64,000 bases of DNA from assembly GCA_020091685.1 (NCBI GenBank), contig CM034600.1, positions 38,622,034 through 38,686,033 of the forward strand, read 5' to 3'. The translations under genes were made by a program, and so were the position numbers. The stretch is from Lutjanus erythropterus. Its lineage: Eukaryota; Chordata; Actinopteri; Lutjaniformes; Lutjanidae. Position 1 is the stretch's first letter, and each line of letters begins with the position of its first letter. Shown here piece by piece: positions 1-40,793 of this stretch. The notes under the pieces were generated by a model, which saw nothing but the letters and a program-made list of their open reading frames with translations, did not search any database and was not told where the DNA came from.

Positions 1-300
1 TGTACACAGCAGCAAGACCAAAGAGCTCATTATTGATTTGAGGAAAGGCAGTGGTGGACACGCTCCACTCTTAGTCAACAGAGACATCTTGGAAAGAGCT
101 TCCTAGTTCCTGGGCGTCCACGTGCCCATGTGCATGGACTGTCAAAACCACGGCCCTGCTAACGAGGGCACAACATGGCTATACTTTCTGAGATCGCAAA
201 AGAAATAAATACTTTACCCTGACATGGTACACCAGTTACACCGCTGCAGAGGGACGAGCCCTGTGTGTAAAACACTTGCTGTGTCGTTTTGTGGATTTTG
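1..300 (+). mobile_element. Degraded LINE reverse-transcriptase fragment
   Basis: Reading the first bases in one frame gives a K-T-K-E-L-I-I-D-L-R-K-G run, then a P-L-L-V-N segment and an F-L-G-V-H-V segment. This is the order seen near the end of the reverse-transcriptase domain of fish non-LTR retrotransposons of the Rex/CR1 type. Stops and frame breaks follow, so it is a dead fragment. The exact family and the right-hand limit are uncertain. Confidence 0.6.
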
Positions 301-2042
301 TGTTTGATAAAATTTCTTTGCCAACTCAGGCGTCTGATGAATGGTGGACAAAACACACCACCTGCACCGCCCCCACTTATTTTTCCATTTAGCTTCGTCT
401 TCAAAAACTTTCACCATTGTTGTCACTGCTGATGTGCCCACTGACCCCTGACCCTGTTACACACCCCTGTACTGCCCCTGCACTGCCCCTACCGCCATTC
501 ATGTGCGTATTGCATCAGTGGATGCATCGCGTTACTTTCTGAGGATGCGCAAAAACAACGCTCCAAATGGATGCAGGATATGTGAGGTAACCATAATGTC
601 TCTGCAGTGTTTCCCACAGAACGAAAGTCTAACTGTGGTGCCTATAAATATGTAAAAGAGAACATAACCTCAGCATGCAAACACAGTTAAAAGCAAGTAT
701 ACTCTCCAAGTTTAAGCCATTAGGATGCCTTATTGTAATCTTTTGCAATGTTTGTATTCAACTGTCAGTTTCTTCCGGCTGTTTTATTCAAATACTTAAA
801 GTTTTTCCATCTGCTGCTCTAAACTCTCCCTGTTCTTTTGCACTTTCATGCTGAAAGTGAGTCTGAATAGCTTTGGGAAAATGTATTGCAGAAACTGTAT
901 GAATTGATTTAACTTCACCATCTGGACAGAAAGACAGCATATCTTTCTTCTTTTTTTTAAACCATAAATAGCATTTTTTCAAGAACAGATCTTTGTGCTA
1001 TTTTTTTCATCTTCTGCACTCATCTTTAAATTAAAAGCAAAAACACTCCCTTGTTCTCACTGTGGGGATTTGCTGCTTTCTTTTCCATTTTATATGACTG
1101 TAAACTCTTTAATGTTTGGGACAAAATGTTTATCTTGGGCTGTATTCAAATATTCTGTAGGTGAAATGATTAATGGAAAAAAATAACAGACTCATTCATC
1201 GATAAAGACGTAATCATCACTTGCAGCCCCGAGGCAGGGTCTGTGTGTGAAACCAAAAATCAGATCTAACTGATCGTACAGTTTTGTCTTTGAGATTTTG
1301 TCTCATGTGAAATAGATTATTGTATTAATGCAGAATATGTGCAGCAATCAATGTTGCATTGACAGCAGATTTTTCAGGTCCACAGCCATAATTAATATGG
1401 TGCACTGATTGATGTTTCGGTGAGACGAGTCTGCGATGTGAGTGAAGCTGCCTGAATTTACTCACAGGCTTGATTTTACTTTGCTGGTTCTCACTTACCA
1501 CCGAGCAGTAAAACGGTCCATATACTCTTTATATACTCTAGCATGATGTGCCTAATTTACCTGATCTTAACGGGGCTCTACAAGGGAGTGTTATCTCTCC
1601 AGTTTTATGTGCTCTTCATTCAAATGAATGTAGAGCCCACTCACCTGATGTTGTTGACGTTAAGTTGAAATTTGAAAATGAATGAACCCTTTCAGATCAC
1701 ATCCCCAGTCATATTGTGCACATATTTGAAAATATATGCCAAAAAAAACCCATAAAATTTGTTTTTGTTTTAAATCAAATCCCAATCATGTTTTCTATTA
1801 TGTAAGTGAGAACTGACCAGTTTCAGCCAATAATATCATGACATCCACCCCTCAGTCATGGCACAGACACACAAGCGTAAATTTGTGTCTTCATTTCATG
1901 TGGACTTTGATTTGCGAAGTTGCAGCGGGGAAGGTGGTGAAAAGAGATTATGCGTGAGGTATTTAATAGCTTCAGCAGCTAACGGTAGCTACATGGAGCG
2001 TGCGGTGGGCTGGTGGTCGGGCCTCGCTGATTACTGTTAGCG

Positions 2043-2165
2043 TTGGGGATGGGTACGGTTCAGATTTTATTGATACTACTACTCTTACTGATACCGCTTA
2101 TTGATCCATTTCTTTAACAGTACTCTTATCTGTACTTTTTCCGTTACTAAATAATTACTTTTTTA
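2043..2165. mobile_element. Possible end of a short hAT-like element
   Basis: The stretch starts with a 'tggggatgggtacggttc' type end and carries 'gatac' motifs typical of short non-autonomous elements abundant in fish. The other end was not located with confidence. Confidence 0.3.
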
Positions 2166-3458
2166 AAAGTATGATATGTTTTTCTAAAAAACAATAAATT
2201 CAGAACAGAATTAGAATTCAGTCTTTTTATAACTAACAATAAAGAGAGGAGAAAGGCTAACATTTACCAGACCAAAGTCACTGTTTAAACTTATTAATAT
2301 CTCACTGGAAACAAATATAAAATATTAATCATATTCCTAATAACAAAATACTGAGTAATGTTTAGAAATAATGAAGAACACAGACATCTGTCAGTCTTGT
2401 TCATCCTGTCCTCTGTCCTCCTCTGCCTGCGGAGAGAGAAGGGACACTTTGTCTCATCCAACAGGAAGTTTATAACAGTTTGACAAATTTTAACATACGT
2501 GGCAAACTAAGATAAACAGTTAGACAACATACAGACAGCTTTGTTTTTTGACTAATGTGCTGTTCTTGTATAGAACAGCTGTGATGGATGAGAGACGACG
2601 GACAGAGCAGATTAAAATATTGCTGGCATCATGTTAAATGTTTGTGCTTGTTGATCAGGTGTATTGATAAGGCACTGGCTCTTCACTTGCGATGGTTTTA
2701 TTCAAGTTACTGTTTCATTACTGTACTGTTCATACTGTTTTCATTATTTCTACCTGCAGTAGAAATAATAGTAGTAGTAGCATTTTTTTAGGGAGAAAAT
2801 GCTGGTTTTCTCTCAAATGTCCTGCTGCTGCTCATCTTCACCTCTGGCTCAGAGTTTCTACTAACTTAGCTTCCATTAGCAGCCAACAGAACCTCCATGA
2901 TTAACAGGAAACATAGAACCGAAGTCATTCACAGAGGTTCTTGATGGAAAAATAGCTTTCCTTGTTGCTAATGTAACTAACCGCTAAGTGTAATGCTGAC
3001 TCAGTTAGCTGACTCATCCCGGAAATGTTGGGAGACAAACCTGGTGGGGTATCAGATATATCAACACAATAAAGTCATGAAAATTTATATGTATACAGTA
3101 AGAAACTTGAAACTATCAAAGTGAGGAGGACAGTGATAGAACAACACTGTGATATTCCTTTGTATCAAGGTGTGAAACAACGTATTCAGGTGATGCTTTT
3201 CCTGATTTTATGTAAGAGAGCAAGACTGCAAGCAGGAGCAACAGAGATGGAGACAGAAGTTCAAAAAGTAGAATCTTGCTCTCGTATGTGACCGTTTTCT
3301 AATGTCGGGGTCACCTGAAGTTTGCTGCGTGACCTCAGTGAGCTGCAGCCTGCCAGAAGAGGCTGGTGCCAGCACGGTGCTCAGTGCAGCGGCTGGGGTA
3401 TAAATCAAACACACCTCACCTCAGTTCAACCCTGCAGCTGGACCAGCCTCAGCTGGAC

Positions 3459-3540
3459 GAGAGAGGAGAGGAGAGGAGAGGAGAGGAGAGGAGAGGAGAG
3501 GAAGAGGAGAGGAGAGGAGGAGAGGAGAGGAGAGGAAGGA
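3459..3540. repeat. AGAGG pentanucleotide tract
   Basis: About 80 bases of gagag/gagga units form a purine-only strand that continues more loosely to about 3680. It is a simple repeat. Several long open frames across it are artefacts of the repeat. Confidence 0.9.
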
Positions 3541-3750
3541 GCGAGAGAGAAAAGAAAGTAATTAATAAAGAAGAGGAATAAAGAGGAGGAGAAAGAAGAG
3601 AAAATGATGGAGTGATGGAGGAGGAGAGATGAAAGTATATTAGCAAAGGAAGACAGAGGAGAGAAGAAAGATGATGCGAGGATGAGGAGCGTAGCAATTA
3701 TCTAGAGTACCTTCCTCTGAGTTTTTGCAGAGCCTCACTGGGATTTATGA

Positions 3751-3755
<5 letters not shown>

Positions 3756-3826
<71 letters not shown>
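3756..3826. repeat. (GT)n microsatellite
   Basis: An uninterrupted GT dinucleotide run of about 71 bases. Confidence 0.97.
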
Positions 3827-3836
<10 letters not shown>

Positions 3837-4153
3837 ATCCAAGTTTAAGGATGTAGCCACATTATCCCAGAATTAGCCTCTGCTTCTTCATATTCCTCAT
3901 GTCTCTCTCTCCTCCTGCACACACACACACATCCATTGTCTCCCACACACTCATGCTGCGTCTCACACAAACACACTGAACACCCACACGCACATACACT
4001 GCACCCCCAACACACACACACACACACACTGCTGTTAGCCATGACTCACTGTCATGTGACTCCACGCGTGTGTGTGTGTGTGTGTGTGAGTTGGCAGTGC
4101 CCACGTTAGCTTCAGTGCCAGCTTCACGGGTGTCTTAGATTAACACTGAAGAG

Positions 4154-4154
<1 letters not shown>

Positions 4155-4224
<70 letters not shown>
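4155..4224. repeat. (AC)n microsatellite
   Basis: An uninterrupted AC run of about 70 bases. Together with the GT run at 3756-3826 and the CA/GT-rich 3918-4090 it makes about 470 bases that could pair within a single strand. Confidence 0.97.
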
Positions 4225-4227
<3 letters not shown>

Positions 4228-4510
4228 TCCACCTCACAAATCCCTCATCTTTTCTTTGCTGTCATCTCCATCTTGATTCATCAATTAATTTATTGATCCT
4301 CTATCAGCTGTATCCTTTTTCTGTTAGCAGTAATATCTACACAGACTCACAGACTTTGAGACCATCTCCTCTAAGTCTTTGAGAGTTTAGGACTGTCCCA
4401 CTGTCAAATTATAAAGCCCCCTCGCAGACTTTTGAACCCTTTATGCACAGTTTTTCATAAGTCCACATTTTTTTTAGATTTAGTCTAAGGGATTACCCAC
4501 AGTTCATAGT

Positions 4511-4725
4511 CTTCTTTTGTGTGTTTGAAATATTTGTGGGGGCTTTATTCCTTTTATGTGACAGGACAGCTGAAGATATGACAGGAAAGGGGGAGAGACA
4601 GTGGGGGAATGACACGCAGCAAAGGGCCATGGGCGGGAGTCGAGCCCACAGCCGCTGCAGAGGACCAGAGGCAGCCCAGTGCATGGGGCGAACAGTCTAA
4701 CTGAGACTGACTGAGCTACCAGGCC
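4511..4725 (-). mobile_element. tRNA-derived SINE with target-site duplication
   Basis: On the minus strand the element opens with a tRNA-like head: an A-box-like 'tggtagctcagtcag', then a B-box-like 'gggctcgactcccg'. A body with 'ctttgctgcgtgtcattccc' follows, and it ends in a pyrimidine-rich stretch and a 'cataaaaggaataaa' tail. A perfect 16-base direct repeat, acccacagttcatagt, flanks it at 4495-4510 and 4726-4741. This marks retroposition and suggests a fairly recent insertion. A second, more decayed copy in the opposite orientation lies at about 61905-62095. Confidence 0.85.
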
Positions 4726-5484
4726 ACCCACAGTTCATAGTTTTAACGTTAAACACAAGGGAAGCCCTGAAAAACAGGAGGCAAACACGGGAAGAACAGC
4801 TATAACTGTACAAGAATAAAGTTTACATGTAAATGCATGATGCTATTTTAACAAAATCGAGTATATTTATTATTTGAGTCATTTACATGATGGCCAGGAT
4901 TAAAACAGTTCAGGACTGAGGCAAATAATAAATCAGGCAATTAGAATAAAACAGATGAATATTTAGAAGTAAAACCTCAAACAATAAAGATACATACTGA
5001 TAAATCCGTTAAGGCATTATAAGACAATAAAATATGTGCTAGAATTAATAAAAGGAACTTTTGAAATACATTTTGCAGCCTCTCCCACTCAAACACGACC
5101 GGAAGACATCAGCTAAAGCTCAGGAGAGTTCAGGGCATAAGGGTTTCTGGGGGAACTTTGGGATTGGATCTAGAAATCCAAGCCTTCCTTAACACCTTCC
5201 TTAACACCAGTGACATCACAGTGACATCACTCAATGTAGGAATACCTCCAGGTTTTGCGGCAGGAAAACTCAACTTTCTTGTTAAAGCAGCACTGAGGAA
5301 TTTATTACTTCAACTGACGACATTTACCATCAACACTGACTGGACGTCCACATGAAAAGTGGCAGATGTTCACTTTAGTTCTGATTGGATTGTTTTGAAT
5401 GTTGAGCTTTATATCTCAGTTTATTTCAATAAAAGCATCACAGGAAATAAACAGCTGTTCTGTCTCTGTCCGTCTCCTTTTCAG

Positions 5485-33674
<28,190 letters not shown>

Positions 33675-35888
33675 GGAGGCAGAAGCCGAGGACGGTGGTC
33701 CGCCACCCCGCAGTGAGCCACCGGGGGGCGGTAGTGAGAGGGAGCAGGAGGGGGAGGAGGAGAGGAGGAGGGCAAATGCAGGTGTATCAAAATGGCCGCC
33801 TGGTGAGGAAGAGAGCACTGAGAGCGGGGAAGAGGAAATTACTCAGCCTGTGTTATTTTCACATCCACTTCCCCCGCAAGTAGAAAGACTCTCACACACT
33901 CAGAGATATTTGTTGGGCAACCTGCTGGGCAACCTGCACCCTGTAGGGGCAAATTCTCCTGGAACAACCCGCCCACGGAGCAACGAGCACCAAGAACGAA
34001 AATCAATCCCACATAGTCCTGCCGTCTTGGTGAAAATCTACTCATCTTCTCTTTGTAGTGCCCCTCAGACGTGGCGTGGGACTCCGTGGACATGTGTGTA
34101 GTTGTTCATCGACAGAGGACATGTTTGTGTCATATTGTGGGTCAGAATTTGTGAGTTGCTGTAGTGGACTAATGGTTCAGGGACCAGACATGTAGGGAAC
34201 AGTGCCTGAGAATTTAACACAAGGGTTAGCGCTAGATGCTAACGCTGCGTACGGTATTGGTTGATGGGACAGTTCAGGTTTTAGCGTGAAGCCTGAGAAC
34301 GTGACAAGTCCTTTTACTGTATTCCAAAAATCACACTAGTCTTGCGCCACCTTGTTTTTCGCACAAAAAGCACTTGTACCATTGTTTTGGTTGTTGACAT
34401 ATTACAAGCCATGAGGTGTTACTGAGAAGCAGAAGTGGTTAGCGTTAATATGGTGCAGTTTGTGTCTTAGACAGGCATGCATGACCTGTGCAATAGCTAA
34501 TGAGTGTCGGTGTGTCTATGGTTAAAATCCTATATGCAGGGGGAGGGATTTGTCGTCATTTAAAGGCCCAATCCAGCATTTATTTGACCATAAAAAGTGC
34601 ATTAGCGAAGGTTACTGAAGACTTTACTTTCTACATGGACAATAAACTTTTTTAAGACTTTAAATAAGCCATCATAACGAAAACTACAGATGTCTTTTTA
34701 CATTTGTGTTTTGCAAAAATTACTAGAAGCCTTTAGTGTTTGTGGATTACAGGGTTTCAGCAGGGGGCACAACGTTGTTGTTTTGGATTGGGACTTTAAA
34801 ATGGGGGAGGTTTACATTTGACATTGTAAATCTCCCTATAATTTATTCTTGTAAAGGGAAATTTATTTGATCATTTGTACTAAACCAGTGAATACTCCCC
34901 AGCATGTTTCCCAGCATATTTGAAGGTATACGCCTGAATTTGTCAGAAATTATAATATATGTCAACTGTATTTCATGCTCCATATTGTATGTGACCCCCT
35001 ATGTTGCCAGGGAGGGAGATTATGCTGAAAGGTGCCAAACAGGGTGCAGTCTGGGAAACAGAGTCTTATGTTTTACTGGCTTTTCTGCCTTTGATGAAGC
35101 TGGGGAGCTACAGTACCTAAACAAAGTCATGAAAAAGTTCTGTCAGGTTACATTTAATAAGATCTCATTGTAATGTAACTCATTTTTCAACATGCATATC
35201 ACTGGAAATGTTAACAGAACTGGGTGGGAAATTAACTTTAGAAATGTTACGTTCACTTCAGAAAATCAAAATTGTGCATCATCCAAACAAAAACTCCATA
35301 ACCACTTTGTAAGGGTGGTTCACTGATGAATGTCTGTAACTGTCTGAAGCCTGAACAATATATATAACATACAACAGCCTCTATCCTCAGACCGTCCACT
35401 CAGAAAACAAAAAAGCAAAAAACTAAGAATAAAAAGGAGAAACACCAGGAAGGAGCAATCCTTTTCCAGAACAGACAGATATGCAATAGATGTATATAGA
35501 CATTAGCATTAGCTAATGCACATGAACATAATTTATAGGTGTGCACAAGGGAGCTATGTCACATCTACTAAACCAAAATGTACAGAAGACATGAATGAAA
35601 CTCAGAAAATATTTTCTATCAATGCCAAGACTAAATGTGGTTGCCAGTAATTTTTATGTCATTTTTTTCAAAATCCCAGCTCAACAATCAATTTCTCATT
35701 ATTTTTAAATTAAAATAATAAATGATGATTTTGTGGTGCTCAGATCTACTATTTTAAGACTGTTAGCCCAAGATAAACGGCTTGATATCTCAACTTATAA
35801 CTACAGTAGATGGAGATCTGCACGCCCCCCAGTTTGGAGAAGCAGCAGGGGTACAGGTGTAGGAAGCTAAGCAAGGATCAACAGTAAA
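33675..35888 (+). other. Probable iqsec2 3' UTR and downstream sequence
   Basis: The first about 400 bases after the stop are purine-rich and GC-rich, then composition falls to AT-rich. An AATAAA at 34641-34646 is one candidate poly(A) signal, but vertebrate IQSEC2 transcripts can have long 3' UTRs, so the end is unknown. No second gene was seen. Confidence 0.45.
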
Positions 35889-35890
35889 AC

Positions 35891-36400
35891 ATTTTAGAAA
35901 CCTGAAAAATTCAATATCACTTCAATACTTTGACCACGTTACCGCACTGTAGGACAGCCTTGTCTGACAGAAAACTGCTTTTATAGATGTCAAACATAAT
36001 CTCTCCAAAGCCACCAGTCTCCTTTGGGAAAAACAGTAATTTAACCTCACAAAACACAGGAATTGGTGGTCTACCTCTGCCTTGATCTGTTTGTTTGTTT
36101 GTGTTATTGTGGGACATCTGTGTTTTAAATGGTTAGTTTGAATTCACTTAAGTCACACAGTAACACACACTAACTAATTGATCTAGGCAGCGGTAGCCCA
36201 GCAGCTCCTGTGTTCTGTGAGGTAAAATTAATGTTTTTGCCAGTGGAGTCTGGTTGGTTAGGAGAGAGCGATATTTGGCTTGTGTATCTGTAGTTTCCTG
36301 TCAGAAAAGGCTGCCTGACAGCAAGGTAAAGTGGTGAAAATATTCTAAATATAGCATAAAATTAAATTGATATTTAATTTTTGGGTGGGTAATATACCTT
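35891..36400. mobile_element. Palindromic foldback element, copy 2
   Basis: Same family as 31586-32150. 'Acctcacaaaacacaggaat' on the left pairs with 'gctcctgtgttctgtgaggt' on the right, and 'gtctgacagaaaactg' pairs with 'tttcctgtcagaaaaggc'. The outer ends are more diverged than in copy 1. Confidence 0.75.
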
Positions 36401-36721
36401 TTGTTGCTGCCTCTGTCCACAGCAGTACATTGCTTGGCTTCCTCCACCAGTTCTGCTGCTGCTTCTCCAAACCTCCACCTACTGTGTTTAAACTAAGTTG
36501 AATTTCTTCAGATTAAGTTACACTTACTTGATTATCAAGACACGGAGCGTATAAAACAAATTATTACACAGCTTTGTTAAAAACTCGATTCTGATTTTTT
36601 CTTTATAGCGCACCGTTGCTATGTATAACAGACTGTTGCTATGGATACAATTCTGACTCTTGAGGAGCAATAAAATAAATCAACTTTTTTTTTGGTAAGT
36701 CACTGTGTAATATGTGGAATA

Positions 36722-36822
36722 ATGTACAGTGAGCAGTTCATTATGTTGAAATAAACCTCTTCAGGATGATTCAAGACACTGTCAGGGTTTATTTCACCAT
36801 AATGACCTGCTCACTGAACTTA
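36722..36822. repeat. Short perfect-looking hairpin (about 35-bp arms)
   Basis: 'Cagtgagcagttcattatg' and 'ttgaaataaacc' on the left are matched by 'ggtttatttcaccataatga' and 'cctgctcactg' on the right, with about 25 bases between. The arrangement looks like the end of a short fish transposable element, but no flanking copy was seen. Confidence 0.6.
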
Positions 36823-36829
36823 TCTCTTA

Positions 36830-38030
36830 CATATTAACACATAATTTGTAAGCAGTAACCACACCACTCTACTCTTTTCCATACATTTCAAGCCTTTGGA
36901 GACATGCAAAAATGTATTTGTGCATGTTAACAAAAGCATGTCTTGCCTTGTTTCACCAGCCGCAGACAGACCTTTACCAGTGTTTGGCTTATGAAAGATA
37001 ATGGTTAATTTCCCACCCAGTCTAAACAGTTACTTCCTCTCAGTAAGATGTGAAATCTTTAAAAACACAATTATGGTGACCTTGAGGGTAAACAAAGTTT
37101 AATCCCACTTTCACTTCTTGTATCGCAAAATGGAGAATAAGGTGCCTTCAGACGGAGGGATGGTCCAAAATAAAAGGATATTAAGAAATAATGTTCAAGA
37201 AAGACGACCTTGGAATATGAAGACAATTCAGCAGTGAAATAGTAATATATTGATTGATTGTATCCATTCAGAACAACAAATATCAAGCCATCTACTGCAT
37301 TTTTAAAAATCTGGTTGAAGGACTGAGCCCTTCGTCTCCCTCACCATCCAACAAAGACACAAAGGAACCTGAAAACTGGACCTAATGTTCATCTTGAAGG
37401 ACTTGATAACATCTCACAGGACTGGAGTGCAGAAAATGTTTCATTGTCACGCAGCACTAAGCGGAATATTCTTGAACAAACTCATTTTTACACATTATTT
37501 TTGCACTTTGAGTTAAACCTACCATACCAGTATTAAAGTGTATTTTCTCTTTCACTCCATTTGATCGAGCTCACTGGATGTCAGGGCAGGAAGCCCATGA
37601 TGGCTGGTAGAAAGTTCCTCGACCATTCGAACTATTTTACCAGCCATTTGTACTTTTTGACTAGAAACAAACCTCTCAGTGCTGGTTGCTTTCCTGTCAA
37701 AGTGGCTGCTTTAGTCAGCCTCATATAAATATTTACCAGCGTTTAACTGGTGGATGATGGGAAATTCCTCTGATGTTCTGAATGCAAACATTAATGACAC
37801 ATTTTTAGTTTCCCTGTGATTACGTGAATGCGCCGACTGTAGATATTAACTGTACAGTGTGTTCTATTTTCAGTGGGGCCAACAGCATCGATCTGTAACT
37901 ACGGTTCAGAATTGCTTGAATTAACAAAATGTATGCTCTAAAAACCAAAAGTTCTTCAGGCTATTTGAGCAACTTAGGGTTCCTCAGTAAACAAAAAAAC
38001 AAACAATAAAAATCCCTTAAATGTTTTTTG
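36830..38030. other. Intergenic stretch, nothing recognised
   Basis: AT-rich sequence with no exon-like open frame bounded by splice sites, no RNA gene that I could recognise and no clear repeat. Confidence 0.5.
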
Positions 38031-38059
38031 TAGAAGCCTTTTGTGTTCGAGGTTTGTGG

Positions 38060-38156
38060 AAACACCGTCACGGATTATAATCGAGTGATGGAGTTCCTCA
38101 GGGAACCATCTTGGGTCCCCTGTTGTTTTCAATCTGAAGAACACCTTTGACTTTTT
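38060..38156 (+). mobile_element. LINE reverse-transcriptase core fragment
   Basis: One frame reads S-S-D-G-V-P-Q-G-T-I-L-G-P-L-L-F-S-I and then stops. The G-V-P-Q-G-x-x-L-G-P-L-L-F motif is the conserved block 4 region of LINE reverse transcriptases. Only about 30 codons survive, so the family cannot be named. Confidence 0.75.
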
Positions 38157-39044
38157 AGAGTGTGCTACTGATATTATTATCAATATTGTTGTGTGACAAG
38201 CTTCTACTAACATAACGTACTCCTTGGGCTGTTTTGTATTTTTAGCATTTTTAATTTTGGTATGTGCTTACGAGTGTGAGATGATTTTTCTTTTTCTTTT
38301 CTGATTTGGGCATCTTATGGAATTACTAAAACCTTTTTCATTTTTAATATGTTTACAACAAAACCAAGAATTTTCTGTGACTAACATACAACTAATATGT
38401 TCTAATATTTTTAATACAGACTGTGATAATTGCTTTCATTCATCCGCATGCTTGCGCAAACAAACACCCGTGCACACCTCTGAATCATCACGAAGCCTCT
38501 CACCAACCTTTTGATGGAAACAAGCAACACTTCTGCTACTAAACAACCTTTTAAAACCATACAAGTAAAAAATACATCCTGAGCTGCTAGGAATTCTGGA
38601 CCGTTGGGTCCCCATCATGTATATCCAATTACCTACACTTTGTCCTTTTTGCAGGAGCCATACAGTAACATCATGTCTAATCCAGACCAAAACAGTTAAT
38701 GAAAAAAAACAAAACAAAATAAAGTTTTCGAGGAGCACTGGATCAAACCTACCTCGTAAGGGATTACACAACATTTCACCCTGTTCCACTGCGTGCCCGA
38801 GCTGAATCAAGCACATCCTCACTAAAGTTCCCATTTTAAAGCTCCATGCCCCATGCTTTTGCATGTTGTAGCCTAGCAACTACAAATCGTATGTACTTTA
38901 CATTACAGCCAACCCATCTTACAAGTCATCCCACAGATTTTAGATTTGTTTCCCTCCTACGGGCAGGCTTTGGCTTCAGTGTCAATCTCTGTAGAGACTT
39001 GACACGTGCTGCAGATAGATAATCCATCACTGTCAACATTTATT

Positions 39045-39125
39045 AGGGGCCCAAGCACCAGCAATGTTGGAGCTGTATTGCTTTTGCTGGATTTTATTAT
39101 TATCATTATTATTACTTGTCCAACG
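39045..39125. mobile_element. 'ggggcccaagcacc' dispersed repeat fragment
   Basis: 'Attaggggcccaagcacc' followed by 'tattgcttttgctggattt' and an att-rich run looks like a dispersed repeat seen widely in fish. It is short and its boundaries are uncertain. Confidence 0.35.
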
Positions 39126-40331
39126 CTGGAGCAGATCCTCATACTGTTTCACTGCAGGAGGATGTCTGAAGCTGCCAAAATGGGCAAACAAATACATATT
39201 CAGCCATGATCTCGGCCTTGAGTTGTTCACGCTTTGGTTCCACGTTCCTTTGTAAGCACGGACCCCAGTATACACACTTGGAGGTCTAGCTTACCATTAT
39301 TTTTAGGCAGCGTTTTCAAGAAAATTTGCAAAGTGGAAAGTAAGGAATGTTTTGAAAACTCTCACGTTTGCCTTTTTTATTTATTCTCATCAATGCTATA
39401 CTTGCAGCCAGCTGTCTGCTCTCAAATGTAATTGTTAGTGGTGATTTTCCTTTGATGGGTTAGTTATCTGCTGCAGGATGCAAGTCGATTTTCATTGAAA
39501 TAAACTAAAATCAGTGGAAGGTAGGAAATCAATCTAAACTGTATTGCATGGTTTGCAGAAGTAATGTACAGTATATGCAGTTCAAGAACATGCAAAAAGC
39601 CAGGTATGGCCCTTTAAATGCTCTCTTTAAATATGTTTTTTTTCTGCCCGGGTCTGCTCTCCACTATCAGTTTGCATGTGATATTTATTACAGTATCTGC
39701 ACTGAATGAAACTGTATTATAAACATGAATGTACATAACCATCGTTATATGAAAAATAACAATGCGAGTACTCACTTTGCTCCGCAGCGGGCAGTTTGTC
39801 TCTGGCTGAGTTTACACCAGGAATGGAAGATCTGGTTTTTAACTCCAGTAGAAACAGATCTGGTCTGACTGCTGCAGGCTAAACAGGGAACATTTTAAAA
39901 AATTAAAGCACATCAGATCTGGTTCAAGTCAAGTTAAAAATGTTGGATTCTTCTGTTCCTGTGTAACGGCAGTCTGTGTTGTGTGTATCTATACAAGGGC
40001 GATGGACCGGGGGTCTGAGTTGTACGTAACAACACAATGGACCGCTTTATGGAGAAAAAAAAAATCTTGTTTATAATGTAGAGCAAAGAGAGACTGCAAT
40101 AGTCCTTGTAAAATTGTATGAGTACAGTGTCAAATATGTGTCAACAGAGACGACATTATTTTAAAAAATTATGTATGGAAAATTTTAGCTGTGTATATAA
40201 ATATATATTACTTGTACTTTGTTTTTGAAATTGCAGAGATATGGAAAAAGTGGAAATATTTATTGCTCTAAAGATATAAAAAAATCTGTTCATGTTGATG
40301 GAAAGTCGTGTCCTGTTTTGTTTGAGTGATT

Positions 40332-40332
<1 letters not shown>

Positions 40333-40369
<37 letters not shown>
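40333..40369. repeat. (CA)n microsatellite
   Basis: A CA run of about 37 bases, placed just before a short transposable element. Confidence 0.95.
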
Positions 40370-40373
<4 letters not shown>

Positions 40374-40379
40374 GTACTA

Positions 40380-40740
40380 CACCTTAAAGGGATAGTTCAC
40401 CCAAAAATGAAAATTCAGTCATTATCGACTCACACTGATGCCAGTTGAAGGTTTTGCAGAATAATTTAAGTGAGTAGTGACTAGTTATCAAATGTAAAAG
40501 CCCAAGTCTCCTGAAGCCCCAACATGCCAAGTTGACTTGCATGTGTACACAGCTGAACCACACACACCCAGTTCAGACGGTGTGAACGCACATGTGAATG
40601 TGGCCCCAAGTTAAGAATCTACAGTGAAGATTCAGGCTAAAAACATGGTGGAAATGACGTCTTTCAAGTCAGCTTGGCGTGTCGGGGCTTTAGGAGACTT
40701 GGATTATGCCAGTCGAGCAGTATGGAGGTATTTTATGTTT
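40380..40740. mobile_element. 'aaaggg-agttcac' dispersed element, copy 2
   Basis: It begins 'ttaaagggatagttcaccc' and 'aaaaatgaaaattcagtca'. An internal inverted repeat pairs 'caagtctcctgaagcccc' (about 40502) with 'ggggctttaggagacttgg' (about 40684). Related to 12215-12450. Confidence 0.6.
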
Positions 40741-40793
40741 TTTTTCTTGATTGTTTTTTTATGTTGTCCCCATTTCTGTTCAGATCCTTGACA

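Larger units (their letters stand above)
301..5484. other. Non-coding stretch upstream of first visible iqsec2 exon
   Basis: No exon with matching splice sites and a recognisable product was found here. It is probably intron 1 of iqsec2, because the first exon seen (5485) begins with the third base of a split codon and therefore needs an upstream coding exon. The stretch is AT-rich and holds a possible short element at 2043-2165, a pentanucleotide tract, two long dinucleotide repeats and one SINE, each listed separately. Confidence 0.6.

Noticed and set aside
3449..3697. Open frames over the AGAGG tract
   Set aside because: They are products of the simple repeat, which has no stops in several frames.
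38600..38760. Possible retroviral or LTR sequence in the intergenic region
   Set aside because: No LTR pairs, primer-binding site or gag/pol motifs were seen. The only reverse-transcriptase motif nearby (38060-38156) is LINE-like.
38436..38879. 147-codon open frame on the minus strand
   Set aside because: The composition is not protein-like over its length, no family was recognised and neighbouring sequence is repeat-derived.
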